A DNA stretch of 64,000 nucleotides, taken from the NCBI GenBank assembly GCA_033675265.1, contig JAUJYZ010001565.1, forward strand, positions 248,001 to 312,000, written 5' to 3'. The translations under genes were made by a program, and so were the position numbers. Below the pieces are notes generated by a model that saw only the letters and a list, made by a program, of their open reading frames with translations, made no database searches and had not been told where the DNA came from. Every line of letters begins with the position of its first letter. The stretch's first letter is position 1. The DNA comes from Actinostola sp. cb2023. Lineage: Eukaryota; Cnidaria; Anthozoa; Actiniaria; Actinostolidae. Below, piece after piece: positions 1 to 23,935 of this stretch.

Positions 1-9
1 GCGGCTTAC

Positions 10-3000
10 CTTGAGTGCATTATCAGGACCATTTGTCACCATTAAAGGTTGAGATGAAAGGAACTTCATACCACAAACAGACCCATTATGTGCATTGCGT
101 AATGTTCCTTTCAATTGACAAGTTTCTAGATCCCATAATGCAATGTGACCTAGTGTGCTTGCTGTGGCCATTATTGGATTTCCATCTACAACAAACAAAG
201 CAAAAATTAGATAAATGGAATGGAAGAAAAAATGGGAGATAAGGAGAGACAGATGGAAGATAGGAAGGCCATATATTAGAATGTGATGCTAACAATGTAA
301 GGAAAGGAAAAGATGAATAAATAAATACATCACATTGACATAGAATGAAGAAAGCGCATATGAAAAAAATCAAATGGAAATGAAATAAAAAATGGAAAAA
401 ACGAAGAGAAAAATAAAGAAAGGAAGGAAAAAGAGAGGATCAAAGGAAGGGAGGGAGAAAGAGTAGAAGAAAGGAGGGATGAATGGATGGATGAGAACCA
501 AGAACACAAGCAAAATCTGGCCAAACAAGCAGTGGATAATGACAATGTGTAGTGACTGTGTACCTGTCTGGCCATACCAGCAGTGGATAATGACAATGTG
601 TAGTAACTGTGTACCTGTCTGGCCATACCAGCAGTGCATGACAATGACAATGTGTAGTGACTGTGTACCTGTCTGGCCATACCAGCAGTGCATGATAATG
701 ACAATGTGTAGTGACTGTGTACCTGTCTGGCCATACCAGCAGTGCATGATAATGACAATGTGTAGTGACTGTGTACCTGTCTGGCCATACCAGCAGTGGA
801 TAATGACAATGTGTAGTGACTGTGTACCTGTCTGGCCAAACAAGCAGTGGATAATGACAATGTGTAGTAACTGTGTACCTGTCTGGCCATACCAGCAGTG
901 GATAATGACAATGTGTAGTGACTGTGTACCTGTCTGGCCATACCAGCAGTGCATGATAATGACAATGTGTAGTGACTGTGTACCTGTCTGGCCATACCAG
1001 CAGTGCATGATAATGACAATGTGTAGTGACTGTGTACCTGTCTGGCCATACCAGCAGTGCATGATAATGACAATGTGTAGTGACTGTGTACCTGTCTGGC
1101 CATACCAGCAGTGGATAATGACAATGTGTAGTGACTGTGTACCTGTCTGGCCAAACAAGCAGTGGATAATGACAATGTGTAGTAACTGTGTACCTGTCTG
1201 GCCATACCAGCAGTGCATGATAATGACAATGTGTAGTGACTGTGTGTGTACCTGTCTGGCCATACCAGCAGTGCATGATAATGACAATGTGTAGTGACTG
1301 TGTACCTGTCTGGCCATACCAGCAGTGCATGATAATGACAATGTGTAGTGACTGTGTACCTGTCTGGCCATACCAGCAGTGGATAATGACAATGTGTAGT
1401 AACTGTGTACCTGTCTGGCCATACCAGCAGTGCATGATAATGACAATGTGTAGTGACTGTGTACCTGTCTGGCCATACCAGCAGTGCATGATAATGACAA
1501 TGTGTAGTGACTGTGTACCTGTCTGGCCAAACAAGCAGTGGATAACGACAATGTGTAGTGACTGTGTACCTGTCTGGCCATACCAGCAGTGCATGATAAT
1601 GACAATATGTAGTGACTGTGTACCTGTCTGGCCATACCAGCAGTGCATGATAATGACAATGTGTAGTGACTGTGTACCTGTCTGGCCATACCAGCAGTGC
1701 ATGATAATGACAATGTGTAGTGACTGTGTACCTGTTCTAAATGCTACTGCTGTTACTGGTCCCCAGTCTTGCTGGAATGTCATGACTGTCTCGTCAAATT
1801 TTAAATTATGAATAATAATTTTGCCACTCTGTAGACCTACACCAACAACGTCAACTGCTGGTGCCTACAAACATACAAATTCATCACTCATTTAACATCA
1901 ATTTACTTTTTCGCTGACCCAACTAGACTGGAGCATGAATTGTACCTGTATTTAAAACCCAACATACATGTATAGGGGTGTCAAATGGTCCCCGCAAAAA
2001 GTCAGTCTCACAGAATTTTAGTCAAATTTTGCAAGTCTCGAAGTCTCGTTTTTTCGCAAAAAGCCGTCTCAGAGTCTCGAATTTTGAAACAAAGGAAATC
2101 GGTGAAAAAGCGTCTCAGGCTCGCAAAAATATGCCCTGTCTCGGAGTCTCACAAAGTCTCGCCTTGACCATTTGATACCCCTATGTATGGTTGAGTCATG
2201 CAAAGTACTTTGAAAAATACTGTATTGGCCCAGTTTGATAAAAGTCTGAATTGGTACTTTTCATGACTTGGTGTGGGTTGAATGTTGTAAGAGTGACACA
2301 AACCTGTTCTACAGCTGTGATGGGTTCAGACCAGCCTTGAAATGTATAGATCATTTTACTAAAACAAAAATGATATGATAAGCTAACAAAACCTCTTGAT
2401 AGGGATAGGTATGGAGAGGGGATAGTGGAGAGGGGTATATGGAGAGGGGGTATGGAGAGGGGATAGTGGAGAGGGGGTATGGAGAGGGGATAGTGGAGAG
2501 GGGGTATGGAGAGGGGATAGTGGAGAGGGGGGAGGGGATAGTGGAGGGGGTAGTGGAGAGGGGATAGTATGGTGAGGGGGTAGTGGAGATGGAGAGGGGA
2601 TAGTGGAGAGGGGGTAATGGTGAGGGGGTAGTGGGAGAGGGGGTAGTGGAGAGGGGTAGTGGAGAGGGTAATGGTGAGGGGGAGAGAGGGTAATAGTGGT
2701 GAGGGGTAGTGGAGAGGGGGTAGTGGAGAGGGGGGGGAGAGGGGGTAGTGGAGGGGAGGGGGTAGTGGAGAGGGGGTAGTGGAGAGGGGGTAGTGGAGGG
2801 GTAGTGGGAGGGGGATGGAGGGGGTAGTGGAGAGGGGGTAGAGGGGGTAGTGGAGAGGGGGTAATGGAGAGGGGGTAGTGGAGAGGGGGTAGTGAGAGAG
2901 GGGGTAGTGGAGAGGGGGTAGTGGAGAGGGGGTAGAGGGGGAGAGGGGGTAGTGGAGAGGGGGGTAGTGGAGAGGGGGATAGTGGAGTGGAGGGGGTAAT

Positions 3001-6000
3001 GGTGAGGTGGTAGTGGAGAGGGGGGGGGTAGTGGAGAGGGGGTAGTGGAGAGGGGGTAGTGGAGAGGGGGTAGTGGAGAGGGGGTAGTGGAGAGGGGGTA
3101 GTGGAGAGGGGGTAATGGAGAGGGGGTAGTGGAGAGGGGGGGGGTATGGGGGGGGTAGTGGAGAGGGGGTATGGAGAGGGGGTAGTGGAGAGGGGGAGGG
3201 GGGATGGAGAGGGGGTGAGGGGGTAGTGGAGAGGGGGGGGAGAGGGGATAGTGGAGAGGGGGGGTATAGTGGAGAGGGGGTAGTGGAGAGGGGGTAGTGG
3301 AGAGGGGGGGTAGTGGTAGTGGAGAGGGGGTATGGAGAGGGGGTAGGGAGGGGGTAGTGGAGAGGGGTATAGGGGATAGTGGAGAGGGGGTGGAGAGGGG
3401 TAGGAGAGGGGATAGTGGAGAGGGGGTGGAGAGGGGTAGTGGTGAGGGGTAGTGGAGAGGGGGAGAGGGGGTAGTGGAGAGGGGGAGTGGAGAGGGGGTA
3501 TAGGGGTGGAGAGGGGGTAGTGGAGAGGGGGTAGTGGGAGAGGGGAGTGGAGAGGGGTAGTGGAGAGGGGGGTATGGAGAGTGGAGGGGGTAGTGGAGAT
3601 GGAGAGGGGGTAGTGGAGAGGGGGTAGAGGGGGTAGAGGGGTATGGAGAGGGGGTATGGAGAGTGGAGAGTGGAGAGAGGGGATAGTGGAGAGGGGGTAG
3701 TGGAGAGGGGGTGGAGATGGAGAGGGGGTAGTGGAGAGGGGGTAGTGGAGAGGGGGTAGTGGAGAGTGGGGGGTATGGAGAGGGGATAGTGGAGAGGGGG
3801 TAGGAGAGGGGGAGTGGAGGGGGTAGTGGAGAGGGGTAGTGGGGGTAGTGGAGAGGGGGTAGTGGAGAGAGAGGGGTAGTGGAGAGAGGGGTAGTGGAGA
3901 GAGGGGTATGGAGAGGGGATAGTGGAGAGGGGGTATGGAGAGGGGTAGTAGTGGAGAGGGGGGTGGAGAGGGGGTGGAGAGGGGTAGTGGAGAGGGGGTA
4001 GTGGAGAGGGGTAGTGGAGAGGGGGTAGTGGAGAGGGGATAGTGGAGAGGGGGTATGGAGAGGGGGTAGTGGAGAGGGGGTAGTGGAGAGGGGTAGTGGA
4101 GAGGGGGTATGGAGAGGGGATAGTGGAGAGGGGGTATGGAGAGGGGGTAGTGGGAGGGGGATGGAGAGGGGTAGTGGAGAGGGGGTATGGAGAGGGGTAG
4201 GGATAGGGGGAGAGGGGGTAGTGGAGAGGGGGTAGTGGAGAGGGGGTAGTGGAGAGGGGTAGGGAGAGGGGGAGGGGATAGTGGAGAGGGGGTATAGTGG
4301 AGAGGGGGTATGGAGAGGGGGTAGTGGAGAGGGGGTAGTGGAGAGGGGATAGTGGAGAGGGGGGGGTAATGGTGAGGGGGTAGTGGAGAGGGGGTAGTGG
4401 AGAGGGGGTAGTGGAGAGGGGTGGAGAGGGATAGTGGAGAGGGGGGGGTAGTGGAGAGGGGGATGGTGAGGGGGGGGGTAGTGGAGGGGGTAATGGAGAG
4501 GGATAGTGGAGAGGGGGTAGTGGAGGGGGGGATAGTGGAGAGGGGATAGTGGGAGGGGAGAGGGGGTAGTGGAGAGGGGATAGTGGAGAGGGGGGTAGGG
4601 GTGGAGAGAGGGGGTAGTAGTGGAGAGGGAGAGGGTAATGGAGAGGGGTAGTGGAGAGGGGGTAGTGGAGAGGGGATAGTGGAGAGGGGGGGGAGAGGGG
4701 GTAGTGGAGGGGATAGTGGAGAGGGGGGGGGGATAGTGGAGGGGGTAGTGGAGAGGGGGTAATGGAGAGGGGGTAGTGGAGAGTGGAGAGGGGGTAGTGG
4801 AGAGGGGGTATGGAGAGGGGATAGTGGAGAGGGGGTAGTGGAGAGGGGATAGTGGAGAGTGGAGGGGGTAGTGGAGAGGGGATAGTGGATAGTGGAGAGG
4901 GGAGGGGTATGGAGAGGGGATAGTGGAGAGGGGAGAGGGGGTAGTGGAGAGGGGATAGTGGAGAGGGGGGTAGTGGAGAGGGGATAGTGGAGAGGGGGTA
5001 TGGAGAGGGGATAGTGGAGAGGGGAGAGGGGGTAGTGGAGAGGGGATAGTGGAGAGGGGGTATGGTGAGGGGGTAGTGGAGAGGGAGAGAGGGGTATGGT
5101 GAGGGGATAGTGGAGAGGGGGTAGTGGAGAGGGGAGAGAGGGGATAGGGGGAGAGGGGGTAATGGTGAGGGGGTAGTGGTGAGGGGGTAGAGGGGGAGGT
5201 GGAGAGGGGATAGTGGAGAGGGTAGTGGGTAGTAGTGAATGGGAAGTGAGGAGGTGGAGGGGATAGTGGAGATGGGGTAGTGGTGAGGGGGTAGAGGGGG
5301 GAGGCAGAGAGGGGATAGTGGAGAGAGGGTAGTGGGCAGTAGTGAGCGGAAAGTGGGGAGGTGGAGAGGGGATAGTGGTGAGGGGGTAGTGGGGAGTGAG
5401 CGGGGGGTAGTGGAGAGGGGGTAGTGGTGAGGGGGTAGTGGGGAGGGGTAGTGGTGAGGGGGTTGTGGATAGTGAGTAGTTGAGGGGTTCGTGGGGAGGG
5501 GGTAGTGGTGAGGGGGTAGTGGTGAAGGGGTGTGAACACCTTTCATGTACATTGTACAACTGTATTTGCATACTGCTATCTCAACAAATCAATAGTAAAA
5601 CAATAGAATGTTTGGCCATATCAATAATAACTACAGAAGTATGCAAATACATTAAAGGTCGTCATCACACAACAAAGGAATATAATTAATTTTAATAGAA
5701 GACACTTTAAATTCTTTCTCATAAAAAATTGTACATTATTTTGTCCCCAAATTTGGTAACGATTGCATACTTTGTTTTTATGTTCCATAGTTGCATTGAT
5801 CCTTGTCTACTGCAGAGTAATAGTTTATTAAGATATGTACTTGGGTGCATCAAACTTGAGATTCCAAACGTGTTAGGACTGAAGTCTATCTCTAAGTATA
5901 ACTCTGAAAGATAAAAAAGTGTGAATTTGGATTTAAATGAAATATACATTGTATGCCATAGGGTACATGTAGCGTACATGTATGTTACTAGTATTTTAAT

Positions 6001-8376
6001 ACTGTCATTGTCATGACTGCCATCTGGTTGGCTCTTGGCTGAGCATCAGTCCTTCAAGGTGTAGGGCATAGATTCACTCCCTAGCCGGATAAACACTCAC
6101 GGTTTTAAAATAATTGAGAAGTTGCTGCCTTTGTAATTATATCTGCAAATGGTTAGCTTGACGTTCGCATCTTCTCTGATAAGGATAATTATAAACTGTG
6201 TCACCCAGTAACATACAGTGTTCCAGTCAACATGATGAACTTTGTATATGAAATCAAATTAATTTAAGTACTGCATGTACGTGTGTACAGCTATTTCAAA
6301 AAAGGTTGGTGAAGGTTTTGTTGCATCTTGCACACATGTACCAAGCCCGAAATGCACTATGGGTGATGTGAATGGAATCAGCGAAAGGTCACAACAATAT
6401 GGACTCTGGGAATTTTCCCAAACTTTGTCTTCGCAATATGGAGCCGGCATATTTTCTTCTGTATGTGCATGCTGACATTATTTACATAGGATCCACAATA
6501 CATTTCGGGCTTGGTATGCAAGATGCAACAAAACCTTCACCAACCTTTTTTGAAATGGCTGTATTTAACAATTATTCCACAAAATCGAGTTGTAGATGAG
6601 CCGATAGCCAACGAGGCGCTAGCTGAGTTGGCTAGCGCCTCGTTGGCTATCAGCCAAGTACGACGAGATTGAGTGGAATAATTGTTTTATTATATAGACA
6701 ACCACTGGATTGTGAGAAATACATGTAGAACATTTGTTTTTATTTTTAGCTCGGCAAAACCAGTTTGCCATTGTTGAAACTCTCCAACTTTCTCTACTCG
6801 TGGTATATGAGCTGATAGCCTACTAGTAGAGTACCCAATCGGAGCGCGTGCTTATATCCAGTGGTTGTCTATATTATAAATGCTGATATATGTACCTGCA
6901 GTGCTAATGAGCCAAACTTTAAGATTACTGCCCTCATCCACAGATATAAGATGTGAACCAAATGTATATAAAATATAAACATCTTTTGTATGACCTTGAA
7001 ATAAGTTAACCTGTAACGCAAAGGGAACTAGTTAAAGTGTCATATATATATATACACTCGATTGCAGAAACGTTGTAATATACATTGATACAAATATACA
7101 AATATCTAATGAGATGCAAAATGTTAAACATGCTAAAATACAACTGTTTAAGCACAAAATAGTGCTGAAAATTATTGTGTTGTCCTTGCTGGATGTGATA
7201 CTAATCTAAAATTGATGATTCTGATGTATTAGAAGAAAATAAGCGATGTTTCGCACTTTGTATCTCATTAGATATCTTGTATCTCATTAGATATTTGTAT
7301 AAATGTATACTACAACGTTTCTGCAAACAAGTGTATATAATATATGTGTACATATGCACATTGTATCTTATACAATTTTTCATGCAATAATTATTCATCC
7401 TTGCAATACATGTAGCTAAAAGTGAACATTGCACTATAGCGATACTTCATGTGACGTCAGCTTTTGTCATTCATGTGCCAACCAGAGATCGATTGGCTGT
7501 TGAAACAAAGCAATGTGTGAAAAGATTTTGTGGAAATGGTTGGCACATTAATAATAATAATAATAATAATTTTTATTATTATTAACATCACAATGTTAAT
7601 GTTTGTAAACATGAAGTATCGCTATTGTGAGACAAGTTGTCTAGTTATTTGTACAAGGGTGTTACACTACATGTACATGTAACTTCTTTCAACAGTCACT
7701 GCAACAAAGAGTTGCGACACCACGTTCAGTGCAGGGTACATGTATGTTACATTGGGCAATATGTTTCCTGCAAACATTATGAGACAAGTTGCACAAACAT
7801 TAATTGGTTATAGTGCAACACTGCCTTTACTCTCATCACCTGTTTTCCTCGTTTCCATGACTGGATGTGTTTACCACATGCTGTAATAATCATTGGTCCA
7901 TATGAAGTAATGCAAGTGATCTCACTGTCTTGTAGAGAACCTAGACACATCACAATTAGTAACATTATAAAAGTCATATATGTAAACAACAGAGTAGTTC
8001 CATCTACATTTACCAGTTACAAAGTTGGTATGGATGTTTCTAAGTAGACATAGCACAATCAACTAGACATAACTTCGTACTTACCAACAAAGAGAAGGTT
8101 AAGCTTTGCACACTACAAAAAACGAAAACAGACAAAGAGTTAAGCTTTTAATATAAAACATTTGAAGAACGTAAAAAGCAAGTCCAACGTCGTTCATCAT
8201 ATTATAATATAACTATTTACACTTACATTATAAACATGAAACGTTGAACCAACAGCAGTGGCTACTAGATTTTCTGCCCCCTGAGCCTGCACAGCAAGAG
8301 GAATATGATTTGTAACGAAGCCAAGGGCTCGAAATGGAGAAAACAACTGACTTCCATCCACACGTGCGCTCGCCAT
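10..8376 (-). CDS. wdr36: WDR36/UTP21, WD40-repeat small-subunit processome protein, 5' eight coding exons (partial)
   Basis: Coding exons on the minus strand, in transcript order: 8227-8376, 8085-8112, 7840-7940, 6896-7010, 5771-5903, 2304-2358, 1732-1864, 10-185. All have GT-AG borders and join in one frame (297 codons), and the gene continues past the left edge. I recognise the family from ordered matches: 'FRALGFVTNHIPL' near the N-terminus, 'LMHPSTYLNKLLL' followed by 'QGSMQLWNIKT', 'MIYTFQGW', 'QQDWGPVTAVAFRTDG', then 'GHIALWDLET' and 'VTNGPDNALK'. UTP21 is a WD40 component of the UTP-B/U3 snoRNP complex acting in nucleolar 18S rRNA processing (family knowledge). I chose the ATG at 8374-8376 because it starts the conserved block. 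An in-frame ATG lies further 5' at 8508 but precedes a non-conserved, proline-rich stretch. Introns 5 and 7 hold large tandem arrays. The start codon sits in a YY1-like context (CCAAGATGGCG). Confidence 0.9.
186..518. other. 3' part of WDR36 intron 7, purine-rich, no gene
   Basis: A/G-rich simple sequence (GGAAGG, GAAGAAAG tracts) lies between the acceptor of exon 10-185 and the minisatellite. On the gene strand this is a long pyrimidine-rich tract before the acceptor. Nothing else is seen. Confidence 0.6.
519..1740. repeat. 54/51-bp minisatellite in WDR36 intron 7, running into the 5' splice site
   Basis: About 22 head-to-tail copies of a 54-bp unit (with a 51-bp variant lacking 3 bp) fill most of the intron between exons 10-185 and 1732-1864. 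On the gene strand each copy contains CAGACAG|GTACACAGTCAC, nearly the same as the true exon 7 donor AGAACAG|GTACACAGTCAC. Three unit types recur in a rough six-copy order: the 'AAACAAGCAGTGG' type appears near 519, 831, 1150 and 1527. Because unit lengths are multiples of 3, long spurious open frames appear on both strands; they are not genes. Confidence 0.95.
1974..2182. mobile_element. MITE with 17-bp terminal inverted repeats (GTCTCG-rich family)
   Basis: Left end AGGGGTGTCAAATGGTC is the inverse of right end GACCATTTGATACCCCT with one mismatch. The interior repeats GTCTCG/GTCTCA motifs. Flanks share ATGTAT, a possible target duplication. It lies in WDR36 intron 6 and has no coding capacity. 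Confidence 0.8.
2398..5530. repeat. 3.1-kb G-rich minisatellite in WDR36 intron 5
   Basis: The array is built from an irregular ~15-18 bp unit, consensus AGTGGAGAGGGGGT, with many 1-3 bp variants and GGGGGATAG forms. It starts about 40 bp intronward of the exon 6 acceptor and fills most of the 3.4-kb intron. The plus strand is almost pure purine plus T with runs of 4-9 G, so it can form G-quadruplex or triplex structure; that strand is the transcription template for WDR36. The Pro/Leu/Ser/Thr/Tyr open frames on the minus strand are repeat artefacts. Confidence 0.95.
6017..6235 (+). mobile_element. tRNA-derived SINE, degenerate copy
   Basis: The body from about 6105 (TAAAATAATTGAGAAGTTGC, then TGCCTTTGTAATTATATCTG) is shared with the copy at 9072. 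The head has a weak A box (GGTTGGCTCTTGGCTGAGC) and a B-box-like AGATTCACTCC. It lies in WDR36 intron 4. Confidence 0.7.
6286..6563. mobile_element. MITE, ~278 bp, long inverted repeat
   Basis: TACAGCTATTTCAAAAAAGG at the left is matched inverted at the right (CCTTTTTTGAAATGGCTGTA). The complementarity continues for more than 70 bp through the AAGGTTTTGTTGCATCTTGC segment. No open frame of note. Confidence 0.8.
6568..6874. mobile_element. Two adjacent palindromic elements
   Basis: 6568-6686 is a near-perfect palindrome (ACAATTATTCCAC ... GTGGAATAATTGT, with GCTAGCGCCTCGTTGGCTAT in the inner arm). Directly after it, 6692-6874 carries ATATAGACAACCACTGGA and its inverse. Both lie in WDR36 intron 4 and are non-coding. 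Confidence 0.7.
7435..7626. mobile_element. Inverted-repeat element in WDR36 intron 3
   Basis: ATAGCGATACTTCATG on the left and CATGAAGTATCGCTAT on the right bracket about 190 bp that includes an (AAT)n microsatellite near 7550. Confidence 0.65.
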
Positions 8377-8385
8377 CTTGGATTC
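8360..8385 (-). promoter_or_regulatory. YY1-like motif overlapping the WDR36 start codon
   Basis: On the minus strand the start codon lies in CCAAGATGGCGAGC, close to the YY1 consensus AAnATGGCGGC that often sits over start regions of housekeeping genes. The match is seen directly; a role is inferred. Confidence 0.4.
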
Positions 8386-8590
8386 TTGTTCTAATGGGAA
8401 AAACCGCTGAATGGTAGAGCTAATAACTGGAGGAGGGGTGGGGTAGGGATTTGTTGACATTGCATTGCCATATACCGTATTGTATCCCAAAAATTTGCTA
8501 GCTTGCAACCAATCCTTGGATATTTAAATAAGCAGCGGCCAGCAAATACTGAAATATACACGACATAAACAAGAAACGTGAGATGGTTTA

Positions 8591-8960
8591 AGGCGCGATC
8601 AAACGGTGCATGATAGTTGATGATAGTTTTTCTTCGTTTGATCGGGTGCGTGATAGCCAGTTGATGATAGTCGATGATAGTTGGTGATAGTTCAACTATC
8701 ATCGACTATCATGCACCGTTTGATCTCGCCTTTACTGCGGTTCTCAGTATTATCACAGGTAGCCAAGCTCTTGTTGAGAGAGAATAAATTTAAATCATAA
8801 AATTTTCGAAATAAATGGCAATATTTGTCTTCGTTTACCTGTGTATTCGTGTTTTATTGTATATTTGAATGTTTCCTGGTGATTTGGTGGTGTTTTTATT
8901 AAGAGCTTGGGCTACCTGTGGTATTATGCGATAAATGTCTGAGTTCGCATAATACTGAGA
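8591..8960. mobile_element. Two hairpin elements between WDR36 and GGT
   Basis: 8591-8731: AGGCGCGATCAAACGGTGCA at the left is inverted at the right (TGCACCGTTTGATCTCGCCT), with repeated GATGATAGT motifs between. 8738-8960: inverted arms share CAGTATTATCACAGGTAGCC and AAGCTCTT. No gene lies in 8377-9868. Confidence 0.7.
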
Positions 8961-9071
8961 CGCAGTAAGTGTCTCGTTATCCATTCGATACCTTGACAAA
9001 TATAATATGGTAACTTCAGCGATTTATTTAATAGCTGCCTGATAAACAAACAAACAAACAAACAAACCGCC

Positions 9072-9440
9072 GTCCGGTTGGCTCAGTTGGTTGAGTACTG
9101 GTCTATTGTGCGTGTGGTTCGTGGTTCAAGTCCCGGCCGGACCATTACTCAGGGTCTTAAAATAATTGAGGAGAAGGTGCTGCCTTTGTAATTACATCTA
9201 CAAATGGTTAGACTTTCGCGTGGCTCGGATGATCACGTAAAATGGCGGTCCCGTCTCTCCAAACTCCATTACAGGCGCCTCCACGGAAACGGAGCCGAAC
9301 AAGTCTCCGACTTTTTCCGGGAAGTCTCCGGTTCCGGCTCCGTTTCCGTAAGCGCCTGGGGACGAGGCAGGTAGGGCACGAAGTTCCCGGTGTGTGTGGC
9401 CTGACCTACTACCCAGCATTGAGGTCGGCTTGGCGGTGAT
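9072..9440 (+). mobile_element. tRNA-derived SINE with a nested hairpin insertion
   Basis: The head at 9072-9144 looks like a tRNA: GTCCGG at the 5' end pairs with CCGGAC at the 3' end before CA; A box TGGCTCAGTTGGTTGAG; B box GGTTCAAGTCC. The anticodon arm does not fold well, so it is read as a SINE head rather than a tRNA gene. The body (TTAAAATAATTGAGGAG, TGCTGCCTTTGTAATTACAT) matches the copy at 6017. A ~90-bp palindrome (about 9269-9358; arms GGCGCC, ACGGAAACGGAGCCG) interrupts it. The remaining tail (GGGCACGAAGTTCCCGGTGT) resumes after it. Confidence 0.75.
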
Positions 9441-9660
9441 GTCTGTATAAAGGTGAACAACAAACAAACAAACAACAAACAACTGAAACGAAAAAAACGA
9501 ACAAACAAACAAATATGAACAAACAAACAAACAACAAACAACTGAAACGAAAAAAAACAACAAAAAAACAAAATAAAATAAAAACAAACGAAAAAAACAA
9601 ACAAACGAAAAACAAACGAACAAACAACAAACAACAAAACCAAAAATAACTGACAAAACC
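9441..9660. repeat. A-rich CAAA/GAAA low-complexity tract
   Basis: Repeats of AACAAAC and AACTGAAACGAAAAAAAC follow the SINE tail. A duplicated ~80-bp block is visible within. No gene. Confidence 0.8.
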
Positions 9661-9868
9661 AAGCAGTTCAGTCCGTTAGTGCATGACAGCCAGTTCGTAC
9701 GCAGGTCGTTAGCAGGTGGTACAACTCTACCATCTGACCCTTGACATACTGTCCTTTACCGTTCAGGAATTTGCATTAAAAATTCACATATATAAACCGG
9801 GATATTTGAGCGTAGTGACAAACTTGATATAGATTTAGGAGGCTTTTTGAGCTAATTTGCTCTTAATT

Positions 9869-22901
<13,033 letters not shown>

Positions 22902-23025
22902 ACATTCTCCAAGATGGACTTGTTATGTTTATAAGCAAATGTATTCTAATACTATATTTCAAATATTTTAGTCTTATTAATAATAGTTTTATATCTAAAA
23001 ATGCAAACACAAGCTTCGAATATAC

Positions 23026-23935
23026 ATGCAGCCATCTTGAAGTGTAACCTAGCCTTTGTATGGCAGCCATCTTGAAAGGTAACCTAGACTTTGTATGGCA
23101 GCCATCTAGAAGTGTAACCTAGCCTTTGTATGGCAGCCATCTAGAAGGGTAACCTAGCCTTTGTATGGCAGCCATCTTGAAAGGTAACCTAGCCTTTCAG
23201 TTTGTATGGCAGCCATCTTGACCATGGCAGTCATCTTGAAAACCTATGTATGGCAGCCACCTTGAAAGGTAACCTAGCCTTTCAGTTTGTATGGCAGCCA
23301 TCTTGACTATGGCAGTCATCTGGAAAACCTTTGTATGGCAGCCATCTTGAAAGGTAACCTAGCCTTTCTACGGCAGCCATCTTGAAAGGTAACCTAGCCT
23401 TTGTATAGCAACCATCTTGAAGGGTAACCTAGCCTGTGTGGCAACCATATGAAAGGTAACCTACAATCCCATGCAAAATAAAATGTGCCACCATGAAATC
23501 GTAAGTCTCACCCCCTCTCCCCGTTCCAATGTTGATGTTTGGGTCCAAAATTCCCTCAAATATTACAAACCCTCACTGATCAACATTGTGGAAGGGGAAG
23601 GGATCATAGGTGTCTCGTTTATATTGCAGGAGATTGTAGTCTTTGAATGGCAGCCATCTTGAAGGGTAACCTAGCCCTACGACCGCCATCTTGAAAGGTA
23701 ACCTAGCCTTTGTATGGCAGCCATCTTGATAGGTAACCAAGCCTTTGTATGGCAGCCATCTTGATAGGTAACCTAGCCTTTGTATGGCAGCCATCTTGAT
23801 AGGTAACCAAGCCTTTGTATGGCAGCCATCTTGAAAGGTAACCTATCCTTTATATGGCAGCCATCTTGAAAGGTAATCTAGCCTTTGTATAGCAGCCATC
23901 TTGAAAGGTAACCTAGCCTTTGTATGATAGAGGAC
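23026..23935 (-). repeat. ~36-bp tandem array downstream of GGT, inverted relative to the intron 5 array
   Basis: More than 20 copies of TTTGTATGGCAGCCATCTTG followed by AAAGGTAACCTAGCC, the reverse complement of the intron 5 unit, with some degenerate copies. Unique sequence interrupts it at about 23463-23640. It may lie in the GGT 3' untranslated region or just after it; no clear polyadenylation signal was found before it (AATAAA occurs at about 23477). Confidence 0.9.

Noticed and set aside
330..1783. Cys/His/Leu- or Trp-rich repeat frames in the WDR36 intron 7 array
   Set aside because: Unit lengths of 54 and 51 bp give open frames on both strands; the only real coding part is exon 7 (1732-1864).
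2196..5552. Long Pro/Leu/Ser/Thr/Tyr-rich open frames (over 1000 aa) on the minus strand
   Set aside because: They are translations of the intronic G-rich minisatellite in several frames at once, and WDR36 exons with conserved phase flank the array.
9072..9144. A functional tRNA gene
   Set aside because: Acceptor ends pair and A and B boxes are present, but the anticodon stem is poor, and the sequence continues into a SINE body shared with another copy.
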